Source: Peptoniphilus vaginalis (GTDB lineage Bacteria > Bacillota > Clostridia > Tissierellales > Peptoniphilaceae). Taken from it: a stretch of 64,000 nucleotides of DNA. Below, one piece after another: positions 15,075 through 24,253 of this stretch. Within the stretch, counting starts at the first letter, position 1, and each line of letters begins with the position of its first letter. The DNA is taken from contig NZ_FXLP01000005.1 in assembly GCF_900176605.1 (NCBI RefSeq), positions 62,001 through 126,000 of the forward strand, read 5' to 3'. The translations under genes were made by a program, and so were the position numbers. The notes beneath the pieces were generated by a model. The model saw nothing but the letters and a program-made list of their open reading frames with translations, was not told the origin of the DNA and ran no database searches.

Positions 15075-17834
15075 TCACAACTTATGGTTAATATATCTAT
15101 TTATACTAGTGATTAAATATGTTTTTAATATTTCGACATCTTTAGATATATCTTTTGGTTTAATTCTACTAATTATTTTTTCTTCGACCTCAGGTGTCCA
15201 ATATATCTTTAATCTTTTTCTAGCTCTAGTTATCGCGGTATAAAAAATATTATGAGTCACAAGTTCCTCAACTTCATCTGTAATCACAATCTTTACTGAG
15301 TCATATTCTAAGCCTTGTGCTTTGTGAATTGAAACAGCATACGCAATTTGAAAGGGAACTATAGTCTTAGATGCTTCATCCTCATTGTCTTCATCTTCAC
15401 TTTTTAATTTATATACATAGAATCTAATTATAGACATTTCTTTTTCTATAGAAGATTCAATCACATCAAAGTCGTACCATTTTGCCTCAAATATATCTAT
15501 AACCTTTGGCACTTCAATATCAAATTGAATACGTTCTTCAAGCTCTCCCTGATCAATGATTTCTATACCTTTTATTGTCCCCTTCATATTGTTGTGTATG
15601 ATAGGATGAAATCTTTCTGAATCCAGAAATAGAATAGGGTCACCTACCTTATAAAATTGGACACCCCATTGAATGGCTGGATTAGGGTTACTTTTTTGTA
15701 GAAATCTATTAATATTGTTAATTCCATACAATCCGTCATAGTTTAGGCATAGTATAGCCTCATCTTTATCTAGATAAGATAGAAGAGATTCATCTACATT
15801 TAAAGAATAACTTTCTCTTTCTATAACCTCTTTAACATTTTCATCCATATATCTAACCTTGCGCCAAAGTTCAAGTAAATATTTATCGTTTGTCCTATGC
15901 GGTTTTGTAAGTTCAAAAACAGCAGTTTTTGGTAAGAAGTCTTTTAATGCTGAGAACCAGTTCCCAAATTGAATGGCGTCAATTTGGTATGTATCTCCAA
16001 CTAAAAGTAACCTTTTAAAATTTGCTTTTTCTAATACTCTTATCATATCTCGATTACTTACGGTACTGCACTCATCAATCACTAAAAGTTCGTATTCTGT
16101 ATTACTAGACTCTTGGAGCAAAAAACTAGCAATAGTTGAAAAATCCTTATTTTCAGCATCGATTTTTCTTATCAAGTTTTCTTTGGCTGGATTAGTTTGT
16201 GTTAAGTATAGTTTTTTCTCATCATTCAAAAAGTGAGAAACATGGTTAATGAATGTAGATTTTCCAACGCCAGCAGATCCATATATCACACCAACCCTTG
16301 ATTGTGAAAATATTTTATGCAAAATCTCTCTTTTTTCATTACAGTCGATATTATATCCATAGATAAGTAACCACATTTTAACATCATCACTATAATTTTC
16401 GATTCCTGATGAGGACAATTCTTTCAGCTTTTCTATGATATGGCAGGTGTCTATTTTGTAGCCATTTATAAACACATAATTATTTTCAATCATTAGGTTG
16501 CTCTGTGGTTTATGCCCATGCCATAAGCTATTATTGTAATTTAGAATATGGTTAAAAATATCAGAAAATCCAGTTAAATCATTGATACTAGTAAATAATT
16601 TCCCTTTTGACTCTGTATTATTTCTTATAAATCTTGCGAATATTTCAGATTGCCTATTTGCATGAGGAATGCAACTAAACACAGCACTTAGTTTTGGATT
16701 ATGCCCCATAGGGGATCTATTAAAAGGAAGTGAATCAAATTGTATGCAACCATTTTTTAAATATAAATAGGAAAGATGTACATTAGGTTCACTATCACGT
16801 TGATTTTTTATTATTACATTATTCATGTTATAGAGAAGATAACGTAAGATATTTTGACCTGGTTTTTCACTACGGATTAAATTTCTGCAGTAATCCATAA
16901 CAGGTATAAAAGTACAGGATCCTAGGTTGTTCTTCCAATCTTTAGTTATCTTATTATAAGCAGTGTCTGGAAAATCAATTAATTCATTTAATGAAAACCT
17001 ACTTCTGGTTAAATAATCACAGATCATTCGCTGTTCCTTATATGGAACCTTCCATCTTTTTCCCTTTATTAAAGACATAAAATTTTGGAACTCACAATCA
17101 CGAATGGAAATTTCCCAACCATCTATTATTGTGATAGGCATAGTTTTTCCTAGTATTTCAATGGATTCTTGAATAAGATGAAATTTACATGCATAGTTAC
17201 TTCTAATATCTAAACTTGTAAAAGCAATAACTCGACTTGATTTAGATTTATTTTTTCTATCATCAGTAGGAATAAAAGTAACTTCATTATATATTTTACC
17301 ATTAACAAATAGAGGTTTTATTTTTTGGATATAATATCTATTTTTTTCCTTCACACTAAAACTTACTGGGTATTGATCGATTTTTTTTGAAATCTTTGTA
17401 TAGTATTCTTGAAGCGTAGAATCAAGCTGTAAAGGAAATTTATTCAGGTTGTGAAGTATTTGTATACCATAGTACTTGCTGAGTAAGGTTTTAGCTTCTA
17501 ATAAATATTTATAATATTTTAGCATTAATCTTTCAGAGCCATCCTCATCAAGCGTAAATTGAGTAGTAACAACTTGCAAAAAGTTCCGAAATTTATATAA
17601 GGTGTTTATTCTGCTATCAACCTGAGCAAACTCAATTGCTTTCACCAAATTTTCTTCATTCATTGGAATGTCTTGACCGTTTCCATAAAATTTAAGCATG
17701 ATGTGGTTAATAAATTTCATTAATTGCTCTAATATGTCTTGAGAAATAGTACCACGAGATGAGCCGTTTATGTTGTCTAAGTGTCTACATATTACATGGT
17801 CTATTTTTCTTATTGAATCATCTATATTTGGCAC
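15075..17834 (-). CDS. SF1 (RecD/UvrD-like) helicase with long unknown N-terminus
   Basis: A 919-residue protein. About the first 500 residues match nothing I recognise. The C-terminal part is an SF1 helicase: Walker A YGSAGVGKST (about 517-526), motif II LLVIDEC (about 580-586), motif III LLVGDTYQID, and motifs V/VI in AVSIHKAQGLEYDSV and FYTAITRARKRLKIYW. This arrangement is that of AAA_30/RecD2-like helicases that unwind DNA 5' to 3'. It begins 18 bp after the preceding 279-residue gene, so the two form an operon opposed to the lanthipeptide operon. It is not part of the phage replication block, and a defence role is inferred from its cargo position only. The last residues lie near other A/T-rich spacer DNA. 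Confidence 0.82.
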   Translation of the reverse strand: MPNIDDSIRKIDHVICRHLDNINGSSRGTISQDILEQLMKFINHIMLKFYGNGQDIPMNEENLVKAIEFAQVDSRINTLYKFRNFLQVVTTQFTLDEDGSERLMLKYYKYLLEAKTLLSKYYGIQILHNLNKFPLQLDSTLQEYYTKISKKIDQYPVSFSVKEKNRYYIQKIKPLFVNGKIYNEVTFIPTDDRKNKSKSSRVIAFTSLDIRSNYACKFHLIQESIEILGKTMPITIIDGWEISIRDCEFQNFMSLIKGKRWKVPYKEQRMICDYLTRSRFSLNELIDFPDTAYNKITKDWKNNLGSCTFIPVMDYCRNLIRSEKPGQNILRYLLYNMNNVIIKNQRDSEPNVHLSYLYLKNGCIQFDSLPFNRSPMGHNPKLSAVFSCIPHANRQSEIFARFIRNNTESKGKLFTSINDLTGFSDIFNHILNYNNSLWHGHKPQSNLMIENNYVFINGYKIDTCHIIEKLKELSSSGIENYSDDVKMWLLIYGYNIDCNEKREILHKIFSQSRVGVIYGSAGVGKSTFINHVSHFLNDEKKLYLTQTNPAKENLIRKIDAENKDFSTIASFLLQESSNTEYELLVIDECSTVSNRDMIRVLEKANFKRLLLVGDTYQIDAIQFGNWFSALKDFLPKTAVFELTKPHRTNDKYLLELWRKVRYMDENVKEVIERESYSLNVDESLLSYLDKDEAILCLNYDGLYGINNINRFLQKSNPNPAIQWGVQFYKVGDPILFLDSERFHPIIHNNMKGTIKGIEIIDQGELEERIQFDIEVPKVIDIFEAKWYDFDVIESSIEKEMSIIRFYVYKLKSEDEDNEDEASKTIVPFQIAYAVSIHKAQGLEYDSVKIVITDEVEELVTHNIFYTAITRARKRLKIYWTPEVEEKIISRIKPKDISKDVEILKTYLITSINRYINHKL

Positions 17835-17852
17835 GTTTTTCCTCCTTATATT

Positions 17853-18692
17853 CTAATAAAATTCCCCATCATTCCAGTCGTCAACGAAAGCTTCGTAAGG
17901 GAAGCAACCAGCAAATAGCTCTGGATGAAGCTTAACATATAGATTTCTAAATCGTTTTCTTAAAGTATCAAAATAAATCCCCCTTGAACCAGACGATTCA
18001 AAAGAGTTCTTTAAGTCGTTTAGTTCTCCAAGCAAACCATATATATAAGATTTTAATATTGGGTCACTAAAGTTTTCGGATAGTTTAATCCATTTTGACT
18101 CGTACAAGTTATTAATTTTATTTCTAAAAGACATATCGAGCAATAAGTTAGCACAGTTTTCACTAATTAGTGTGATTATTATTTTATCATAGTCTTCAGT
18201 GAACTCGCTTAATAAAGGTTTGTCATCTTCATAGAATGGAAATTTATCAGAAGGCTGGACTTCTGGTAAATTAGCTATATCTTCTCCATTATTTTCTTTA
18301 GCACTCTTTAGAGTGTTTTTTTTATTAGAAGCTTCTTTAAGAATATCTAAAAATAAATCATAAATTTTTAAAGAAGCATTAGAAGCATTTATATTATTGA
18401 TTTCGTCTATAAAACTATCTGCAAGTAGCTGTGATGTTGTATCACCGTAACTATCTAGATAAGAAACAAAGGCTTGATTATCGTCTAAATTTGATAAAAC
18501 AATAGGCGCAAATCTTGAAATATTTGTTTTTCCATTGTAATAGGACTTAAAAGTATTATCACTTTTATCGCTTATAAGGTCTGGACCTTCTTCGTTCATC
18601 ATAAGGTCGAAAATAGTTTTTGTAAATCTAACGGTATTATCTGTATTGCCAATCACAGATTTTAATCTATTTATAAATGTACTAAATTGCAA
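17853..18692 (-). CDS. Unknown protein encoded with the SF1 helicase
   Basis: A 279-residue soluble protein that I do not recognise. It is rich in Asp, Asn and Ser with no membrane segment, no signal peptide and no clear cysteine motif. A low-complexity linker (about residues 118-150) separates an N-terminal helical half (MQFSTFINRLKSVIG) from a C-terminal half ending in VKLHPELFAGCFPYEAFVDDWNDGEF. It is transcribed first in a two-gene operon with the helicase 18 bp away. The fixed pairing suggests it is a regulator, sensor or cofactor of the helicase. GGAAGTG precedes the ATG at about spacing 10. Confidence 0.7.
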   Translation of the reverse strand: MQFSTFINRLKSVIGNTDNTVRFTKTIFDLMMNEEGPDLISDKSDNTFKSYYNGKTNISRFAPIVLSNLDDNQAFVSYLDSYGDTTSQLLADSFIDEINNINASNASLKIYDLFLDILKEASNKKNTLKSAKENNGEDIANLPEVQPSDKFPFYEDDKPLLSEFTEDYDKIIITLISENCANLLLDMSFRNKINNLYESKWIKLSENFSDPILKSYIYGLLGELNDLKNSFESSGSRGIYFDTLRKRFRNLYVKLHPELFAGCFPYEAFVDDWNDGEFY

Positions 18693-19066
18693 AATTTCAC
18701 TTCCTAAATTTCCTCAGTACCGAAGAGCACCGAAGGCTACCAAGTTCTACCCACATGACCTTCTATAATTAAAACTGTGGACAGAAAGTGTTTTGTATTT
18801 TGGTTCGTAGACTCAAGTAAATTTATCTTTGTATATATTATATCAAAGAATATGGTGCAATCATAGACCCTTAGATTTTAGGAAGAGTATCATATTTTGA
18901 ATATAACTAAAGTATTTAGTCATGGAAGTTATACTAAAGATATTTTTATGAGTTACAAAAATAGTTTCCTTTATTCGAAGAAGAGATTTCAAAAGTACAA
19001 GAAAATTTTCTGACATATAAGTAGTAAGTGGGTTTAGACCCAAGGTTAAAAATTATATTAAGCCTT
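18693..19066. other. Leader and promoter region between helicase operon and early region
   Basis: No credible gene. On the minus strand a TATAAT-like box at 18837-18842 could drive the helicase pair with a leader of about 140 nt; its -35 is poor. Two ACCGAAG direct repeats occur at about 18719-18735, close to the start of the first gene of the pair. Confidence 0.35.
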
Positions 19067-19171
19067 ACGGCGCGCGACGTTTGGCGAGGATATCTATATT
19101 TCAAAAATAAACTAATTTATTTAGATTTTTTTGAAATAGGATAGCTCGCTTTATTGTCGTGCGTCTTTTTT
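19067..19171 (+). other. Long imperfect hairpin ending in a T-run
   Basis: The arm from about 19067 to 19108 (GCGCGCGAC, GGCGAG, ATTTCAAAAA blocks) pairs, with bulges, to the arm from about 19124 to 19164 (TTTTTGAAAT, CTCGC, GTCGTGCG blocks) and is followed by CTTTTTTT. This looks like a structured transcript end or a small RNA upstream of the early regulator gene. No reverse transcriptase or other partner is close, so a retron is not supported. Confidence 0.55.
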
Positions 19172-19218
19172 GATTGTCCTTGCCAAATGGCGTTAGCCAA
19201 GGCAGAAAGGACAATCAA
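19170..19218 (+). promoter_or_regulatory. Hairpin that masks the ribosome binding site of the 196-residue regulator
   Basis: TTGATTGTCCTT (19170-19181) is the exact complement of AAGGACAATCAA (19207-19218). The right arm contains the AAAGGA ribosome binding site and the A of the ATG at 19218. A nested TGGC/GCCA stem fills the loop. Translation should be low unless the stem is opened. Confidence 0.7.
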
Positions 19219-19808
19219 TGAAAATTAAAGACAAAAATTACAATGATTTTAGTAACAGAACAGCTTTTAATGGCAAGCAATGTGAAATAGGTAAGGTTTT
19301 AGTACCTGTTGTAGCTGATAAAGAAATGCAAAAGACAATGCTAAGCTATGGATTCAACAAAAAGTATATGGAGATGTGGAAATTCAAAGGTGCATCAGAG
19401 CAGGTGCCAATAGCTTTTGTGGAATGTGACGAAGGTTTCAAAGATGAATATATGAAAGACTTTAATAAGCAAGTAAATGATTATCTAAAAAGGTTTAACT
19501 ATGATAAAAATGTAGTTTCACTTGATGAAATTTTAGATAGCATAACGGATGAAGATAAATTTTCTATAGACCCAACAGGCACTGAAAAATATGATGCAAC
19601 AGAAAGATATAAATGCGTACTAGCATATCTTTTGAAAAGATTAGAAGAAATAGACCCAACATATGCAGATTATATATTTTGGAAGGAAAAAGGATACAAT
19701 AAAAAAGAGGTTCTTGAAATTTTGAATTTAGATGTGAAGAAATCTCAAGCCTATGATATTATCAAGAAAATTGAAAAGAAGACCTATGAAATAATTGATG
19801 AACTTTAA
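19218..19808 (+). CDS. Sigma-like helix-turn-helix phage regulator
   Basis: A 196-residue protein with an N-terminal region of unknown fold and a C-terminal helix-turn-helix (about 155-190: WKEKGYNKKEVLEILNLDVKKSQAYDIIKKIE) resembling sigma-70 region 4. Proteins of this shape sit at the edge of the early region in several Firmicutes prophages and integrative elements, but I cannot name the family. It is the only plus-strand gene between the minus-strand helicase and polymerase operons and has its own structured leader. Likely role: control of early gene expression. Confidence 0.6.
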   Translation: MKIKDKNYNDFSNRTAFNGKQCEIGKVLVPVVADKEMQKTMLSYGFNKKYMEMWKFKGASEQVPIAFVECDEGFKDEYMKDFNKQVNDYLKRFNYDKNVVSLDEILDSITDEDKFSIDPTGTEKYDATERYKCVLAYLLKRLEEIDPTYADYIFWKEKGYNKKEVLEILNLDVKKSQAYDIIKKIEKKTYEIIDEL

Positions 19809-19811
19809 ATG

Positions 19812-19855
19812 AAAATAACCTTATTCCAATTATGGAATAAGGCTATTTTTAATCC
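19812..19855. terminator. Bidirectional terminator between convergent regulator and polymerase genes
   Basis: AATAACCTTATTCC (about 19814-19827) pairs with GGAATAAGGCTATT (about 19833-19846), with one mismatch, and is followed by TTTTAAT. It serves the 196-residue regulator on the plus strand and the polymerase operon on the minus strand. Confidence 0.7.
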
Positions 19856-21834
19856 TTTCTATAGAACACAGTCTCATATCCATCAGCATTTAGTTTAATA
19901 TCTGGCATCCAAGAAGGAGACTTAGACATTGTATTACAAATTGTATCAATAGGAATCTCTTTTTTACATTCAATAATCAATTCGTCATGGACATGGCCAC
20001 AGATAGAGTAATCAGATAGTGAATGCATGGAAGAGGCTAAAATATCACGACTGATGGCCTGTACAATATTCTCTACAAATTTTGGACCATAGCTTTCAAT
20101 GCGTTCCCACTTTTTACCAGTCCCAATTCCTTCATAGGTTACGGACTCACCTCCGAACATATTCTCTCCAATACGAGGTTTTACATAGCAGAGCTTACGA
20201 CCAGAAGGAAGTTCAATAAAAAGCATAGCAGACTTATAAATAAATTTAATGCCGTGGGTTTCAGTCGATTTTCTTGTTTTAATAGTTGCCTTAATAGCTA
20301 AATCTACATCCCACCATAGCTTAACTATATTTAGATTAGATGACCTCCAGGCATCAACCAGAGGCTGTAGTTCATTTTCAGATAAACCCATATCAAGAGC
20401 ACCCATTGCTTTTAAGGCTCCAACAGAGCCACCATATCCAAGGGCCAGTTCTGCGATTTTACCCTTTTGACGGAGATGACCATTAATCCCATGTTTTTCT
20501 ACAGGGACATTAAACATCTTAGAAGCTGATGCACAGTAGATATCGCCTCCTGATGCAAAGACATCTTCACGCCAAGTTTCATTAGCAATATGGGCTATAA
20601 CCCTAGCTTCAATGGCAGAGAAGTCACTGACAATAAACTTATAACTTTCTTTTGGAACAAAGGCAGTGCGGATAAGTTGGGACAGGGTGTCGGGGATATC
20701 ATCATATAAAACTTTGAAATCTTCATAGTCACTGTCTTGAACCATGCACCTTGCATACTCAAGGTCGTAAATATGGTTTTGAGGTAGGTTTTGTAATTGG
20801 ATGAGTCTTCCTGCCCAGCGACCAGTTCTATTACCGCCATAAAACTGAAACATACCTCTAGCTCTCATATCTTTACATACAGCATTTTCCATTGCTTGAT
20901 ACTTTCTAACACTTGATTTAGCAAGTTTCTGACGAAGTATAAGAACATCGGCGATATTATCTGGGACAACGTCAATTAAATTTTTAACAGCTTTTTTATC
21001 AAGACTTTCAGTTTCTATTCCTTTATCTTTTAGCCAGTCTTTCATTTGCAGTACTGAGTTGGGATTTTCAAGGCCCGTCATTTCTTTTAATTCGTTTGTA
21101 ATTTCTGCTTTTGATAGGTCATTAAATAGAATAGCTTTTCTAACAAAATCCATATCCAGTCCAATTCCTCTATCGTTTATCATCTGGTCTAGATGATATT
21201 CAGACCATAGAAAATCGGGAACAGGATAGTTTCTAAGTTTTTCTTTTATCTTCATTTCAACTTCCACATCACGCTTATTATACATCTTAAATAAGCCCCA
21301 TTTATAAGGAGAGTGGATAGGAAGATTCCTTCTTCTATGGTTATTTGTTTTAGTAGGTTTACAGGGCACACAGAAATACCTTATAAGATCCTTACCTTCT
21401 TTTAACTTTTGCTCATCTAATTTAAGAACTGCACCAACACTTTCAAGGCTAAGAGGAAGTCCCATATAAGCAGACCAAATCATAGTACATCTCCAAGAAA
21501 CAGGAGATAGGTAGTTTATACACTCGTCTCCATTTTTGTAGGACTTAAAATTATTGGGATAATGTTTCTGAAGCCAATAGGACAAACAAATTCTTTCAAA
21601 GGTAGCGTTGAAAGCCCATTTAATCACATCATTATTTACTAAGGCATCAATGATTTCATCGGGGAGTATATCTCCAGAGGCAATGTCATAAACAGCAACA
21701 GGTTCGTTATTGATCGACACAGCAAATAAAAGTATTTCAAACGTATTAGATTCAGCATATTTATAGACACCAGATTTACTAAGGTCTACCTCAGAATAAG
21801 TTTCTAAGTCGATGGACATTTCATTTATTTTCAT
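19849..21834 (-). CDS. Phage family A DNA polymerase with 3'-5' exonuclease domain
   Basis: Replicative phage polymerase of 661 residues. The N-terminal exonuclease carries the DxE motif (SIDLETYSE, D9/E11). The polymerase domain shows motif A SDFSAIEARV (D404), motif B RQKGKIAELALGYGGSVGA and motif C GHVHDELIIE (D617). There is no 5' nuclease domain, which is usual for phage enzymes of this length. It is the last gene of a minus-strand operon starting at 24389. GAAAGGAAA precedes the ATG. It presumably acts with the D5-type primase-helicase and the DUF2815 protein. Confidence 0.92.
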   Translation of the reverse strand: MKINEMSIDLETYSEVDLSKSGVYKYAESNTFEILLFAVSINNEPVAVYDIASGDILPDEIIDALVNNDVIKWAFNATFERICLSYWLQKHYPNNFKSYKNGDECINYLSPVSWRCTMIWSAYMGLPLSLESVGAVLKLDEQKLKEGKDLIRYFCVPCKPTKTNNHRRRNLPIHSPYKWGLFKMYNKRDVEVEMKIKEKLRNYPVPDFLWSEYHLDQMINDRGIGLDMDFVRKAILFNDLSKAEITNELKEMTGLENPNSVLQMKDWLKDKGIETESLDKKAVKNLIDVVPDNIADVLILRQKLAKSSVRKYQAMENAVCKDMRARGMFQFYGGNRTGRWAGRLIQLQNLPQNHIYDLEYARCMVQDSDYEDFKVLYDDIPDTLSQLIRTAFVPKESYKFIVSDFSAIEARVIAHIANETWREDVFASGGDIYCASASKMFNVPVEKHGINGHLRQKGKIAELALGYGGSVGALKAMGALDMGLSENELQPLVDAWRSSNLNIVKLWWDVDLAIKATIKTRKSTETHGIKFIYKSAMLFIELPSGRKLCYVKPRIGENMFGGESVTYEGIGTGKKWERIESYGPKFVENIVQAISRDILASSMHSLSDYSICGHVHDELIIECKKEIPIDTICNTMSKSPSWMPDIKLNADGYETVFYRKD

Positions 21835-21884
21835 ACTATTTCCTTTCTATAAAATAAGGCAGTGGCAAATGCCACCACCTGAAT

Positions 21885-22016
21885 TCAATCTTTATTTTTA
21901 CGTTCTTTTTCTCGCCTACGATCGTCTCTAATTAGTGTATATAAAACATAGCTTACAAAAACAACACCAAGAGACATAAATGTAACTAAAAGAACACCTA
22001 CCATTGTATTAATCAT
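21885..22016 (-). CDS. Small single-span membrane protein (43 residues)
   Basis: Minus-strand ATG at 22016 reads MINTMVGVLLVTFMSLGVVF, continues as one hydrophobic helix to about residue 28, and ends in a strongly basic tail (RDDRRREKERKNKD). The start overlaps the stop of the upstream 60-residue gene, as in tightly packed phage operons. It fits a small inner-membrane protein; function unknown. Confidence 0.6.
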   Translation of the reverse strand: MINTMVGVLLVTFMSLGVVFVSYVLYTLIRDDRRREKERKNKD

Positions 22017-22198
22017 TATTTTTCCTCTTTTCTCTTTTTAAACCATATACATCTTGGAAACAGATAATGAAGTCCAGCTTTTGCTCTGATAAGAAACCAT
22101 TTAATTAAGGATAATAGAGTAAAGGCCCAAAGTGAAAATAAAATAAACTCCAAGATCCCATTTGTCACGAGAGACATAAATTCCATTATATTTGTCAT
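22016..22198 (-). CDS. Small membrane protein (60 residues)
   Basis: MTNIMEFMSLVTNGILEFIL opens a hydrophobic region of about 35 residues, with one or two membrane spans, followed by a basic C-terminus (FKKRKEEK). GAGGAGAAAAA precedes the ATG. It lies between the DUF2815 gene and the 43-residue membrane protein in the polymerase operon. I do not recognise it; the paired small membrane proteins may work together. Confidence 0.6.
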   Translation of the reverse strand: MTNIMEFMSLVTNGILEFILFSLWAFTLLSLIKWFLIRAKAGLHYLFPRCIWFKKRKEEK

Positions 22199-22249
22199 AT
22201 TTTTCTCCTCATATCTATGAAGAGGGTAGAAGTTCTACCCTCCATAGAT

Positions 22250-22807
22250 TTAACTTAAAAAGTCATCATGTTCTGAAAAGTCGTCCTCAGCACGAGATTT
22301 TCCACCAAGAGGCTCTCCATCTCTAATTTTTTGAAGATTGTTGAGGCCACAAGCGATGCCTTTGTTTCCATTGCTATTGAAAGCATAGAAATTAATAGAG
22401 GCTCTACCATAAACACCTGAATATACTTCAGAGCGTTCAATGATTTGTTGAAGGTCAGAATCAACAATACCAGGTTTAGTTGGACTATTTGCATTGACGA
22501 AAAAGCTATCTTTATAAGCCTCATCGTCTGGTCTTTCAAGGTCGCCGTCTCTTAGAGGTGTTTTAATAACAGAAAGGGCAGGTACAGATTTTCCATTTCC
22601 TTTAAGTTTAGATTGACCTTCTTCATAGGCTGCTTGAATAGCTGCTTTAATTTTATTTATAGTTACAGCATCTGATTTTGGGATAATAAGGGACACGCTA
22701 TATTTAGGTGTACCTCCGTTGATTGACTTAGGATCCCAAACATTGGCGTAGCTCCATCTTGTATTAATTCCAGTAATTACTTTTGTAGGGTTATTCATTT
22801 TACTCAT
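22250..22807 (-). CDS. DUF2815 family protein, probable phage single-stranded DNA-binding protein
   Basis: A 185-residue protein with the DUF2815 hallmarks: RWSYANVWDPK near the N-terminus, SLIIPKSD, the central TPLRDGD and VYGRASINFYAFN, and an acidic C-terminal tail (AEDDFSEHDDFLS). An OB-like fold with an acidic tail is typical of single-strand binding proteins, and this family sits beside the phage DNA polymerase in Firmicutes prophages. Its ATG overlaps the stop of the DUF2800 gene by 4 bp. The SSB role is family-based inference. Confidence 0.82.
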   Translation of the reverse strand: MSKMNNPTKVITGINTRWSYANVWDPKSINGGTPKYSVSLIIPKSDAVTINKIKAAIQAAYEEGQSKLKGNGKSVPALSVIKTPLRDGDLERPDDEAYKDSFFVNANSPTKPGIVDSDLQQIIERSEVYSGVYGRASINFYAFNSNGNKGIACGLNNLQKIRDGEPLGGKSRAEDDFSEHDDFLS

Positions 22808-23931
22808 AGTATTTTCTCCTTTTTAAAATCATTCATTGCATTCATTTCCTCTCTTTTATCACTTTCTGGCACGAGAGTAGGTTTACCCTGTGGCTTATAG
22901 ACAAGTGATCCCAAGAGTTCTTCAAATTTCTTCTTACCTAATAACTTTGTCATAGCAGTAATACCTAAGACCTTTTTTTCGTAAGGGTCAAAGCCTGCAC
23001 GACTTACAACATCTGCGACATTTTCTTCGTTTACATATTTACGGTTACTCTTTCCTTCAACTAACTTAAAACCTTCAAAATGAGTACCTTCCATAGCTTT
23101 TTTAATGGCATAATCTTTAACGTCATTGGCCCAAGAAGTTAGCTCATCAATTTGTGATAGAAGTGATGCGATTTCTAACTCATCTAAAGTAGGTGGTTGT
23201 TTAAAATCGTACTTTGCTAGCTCTAAGTTATAGTTTGCTCTTTCTCTACATACGCCCTTTGCTTTGCAAAACCTGCAGTGGTCTCCAGCTGAATAATCTC
23301 CATGACCTTCATAGGCAAGTTTTGCAGTAGGTTTTAAAGTGTCCTCTGCCCAAGATAAAAGTTCATCTTTTGTCATTGAAAAACTACTTATATTACTTCG
23401 TCTAGGTTGGAAGATAGTCATTTGGATTTCGTTAATGTCATAGAGACTTCCAAAGCTTTCTAATGCCCCTAGTCCGTAACACATAAGCTGTGTATTATGT
23501 TCAGCTTCAACTAAAATCCCGACTCCATGTTTATAGTCAATTATTTGTAGTAGGTTATCTGCAACAATAATGCAGTCCCCAGTTCCAAACCCATCCTTGA
23601 CCCATTTTGAAAAGTCCAGTCTTTGCTCTACATAAACTTTAGGATCCTTGCACAACTTTTTTACTTCTTCGTACCTTTCAAGGATATAGTTTCTATATTC
23701 CTCAGCACAATCCTGCATTTCCATAGAGTAGTAGGTCAAGTTTTCTGTCGGGTCTCTTGTATTAATGCCAAGTTCCTTTTCAACAAGATAGGCACATAAT
23801 GCATGGCAGTCTGTTCCTTCTTGTGCGTAGGTAGAGCTTGAATCATTAAATAGTTCACACAGTTTTGCACTTGGAGGACAAGCAAGCCACCTACGGCTTG
23901 AAGAGGCTGATAGAAATGCGTGATTACTCAT
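22804..23931 (-). CDS. DUF2800 family protein (PD-(D/E)XK nuclease-like)
   Basis: I place the start at ATG 23931 (MSNHAFLSASSSRRWLACPPSAKL), giving 375 residues, the normal family length; a longer frame to 24078 overlaps the upstream gene in a non-conserved extension. Nuclease-like features are GTGDCIIVADNLLQIIDYKHG (about 125-145), with a DxK-type core, and a cluster CRFCKAKGVC whose cysteines may bind Zn or an Fe-S cluster as in Cas4/AddB-like nucleases. It lies between the polymerase/SSB genes and the 109-residue gene, so a role in phage recombination or replication is likely. Confidence 0.8.
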   Translation of the reverse strand: MSNHAFLSASSSRRWLACPPSAKLCELFNDSSSTYAQEGTDCHALCAYLVEKELGINTRDPTENLTYYSMEMQDCAEEYRNYILERYEEVKKLCKDPKVYVEQRLDFSKWVKDGFGTGDCIIVADNLLQIIDYKHGVGILVEAEHNTQLMCYGLGALESFGSLYDINEIQMTIFQPRRSNISSFSMTKDELLSWAEDTLKPTAKLAYEGHGDYSAGDHCRFCKAKGVCRERANYNLELAKYDFKQPPTLDELEIASLLSQIDELTSWANDVKDYAIKKAMEGTHFEGFKLVEGKSNRKYVNEENVADVVSRAGFDPYEKKVLGITAMTKLLGKKKFEELLGSLVYKPQGKPTLVPESDKREEMNAMNDFKKEKIL

Positions 23932-24253
23932 TTCCAATATCCTTGGAATCTTCAATAACTTTTTCATAAAAGTCAGGGGATAAGGTTGAAAGCTTATCTG
24001 CTCCATATTTTTCAAGTATGGCCTTAACTTCTTTTGAATAGCCTTTAGCTGATTTTTCAGCAAGGGCTTCTCGAACATTTACCATAGTGTAGGTTTTCTT
24101 AGGAGTTTCTTCTTGAGTTTCAAGGCTTACTTTTAACTCTTTAAAACATTCTTCTAGGCTTTCTCCATAGGTTGCCAGTTCTTTTGCTAGAGCTATAAAA
24201 GCCTGTGTTTCACCGATAACGCCATCAACAATAGACAATAATTCGTTTTGCAT
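23924..24253 (-). CDS. Conserved phage protein of the DUF2800 operon
   Basis: A 109-residue mainly helical protein. The C-terminal half (VREALAEKSAKGYSKEVKAILEKYGADKLSTLSPDFYEKVIED) resembles proteins often labelled 'rRNA biogenesis protein rrp5' in Firmicutes phages, a label I consider unreliable. AAGGAGAAAG precedes the ATG. The stop overlaps the start of the DUF2800 gene by 8 bp. Function unknown; co-transcribed with replication genes. Confidence 0.72.
   Translation of the reverse strand: MQNELLSIVDGVIGETQAFIALAKELATYGESLEECFKELKVSLETQEETPKKTYTMVNVREALAEKSAKGYSKEVKAILEKYGADKLSTLSPDFYEKVIEDSKDIGNE

Noticed and set aside
18861-19043. 60-residue minus-strand frame in the intergenic region
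   Set aside because: No ribosome binding site and no family likeness; the sequence is A/T-rich leader DNA.
19067-19171. Retron msr/msd or CRISPR leader
   Set aside because: No reverse transcriptase, no Cas genes and no spaced direct repeats nearby.
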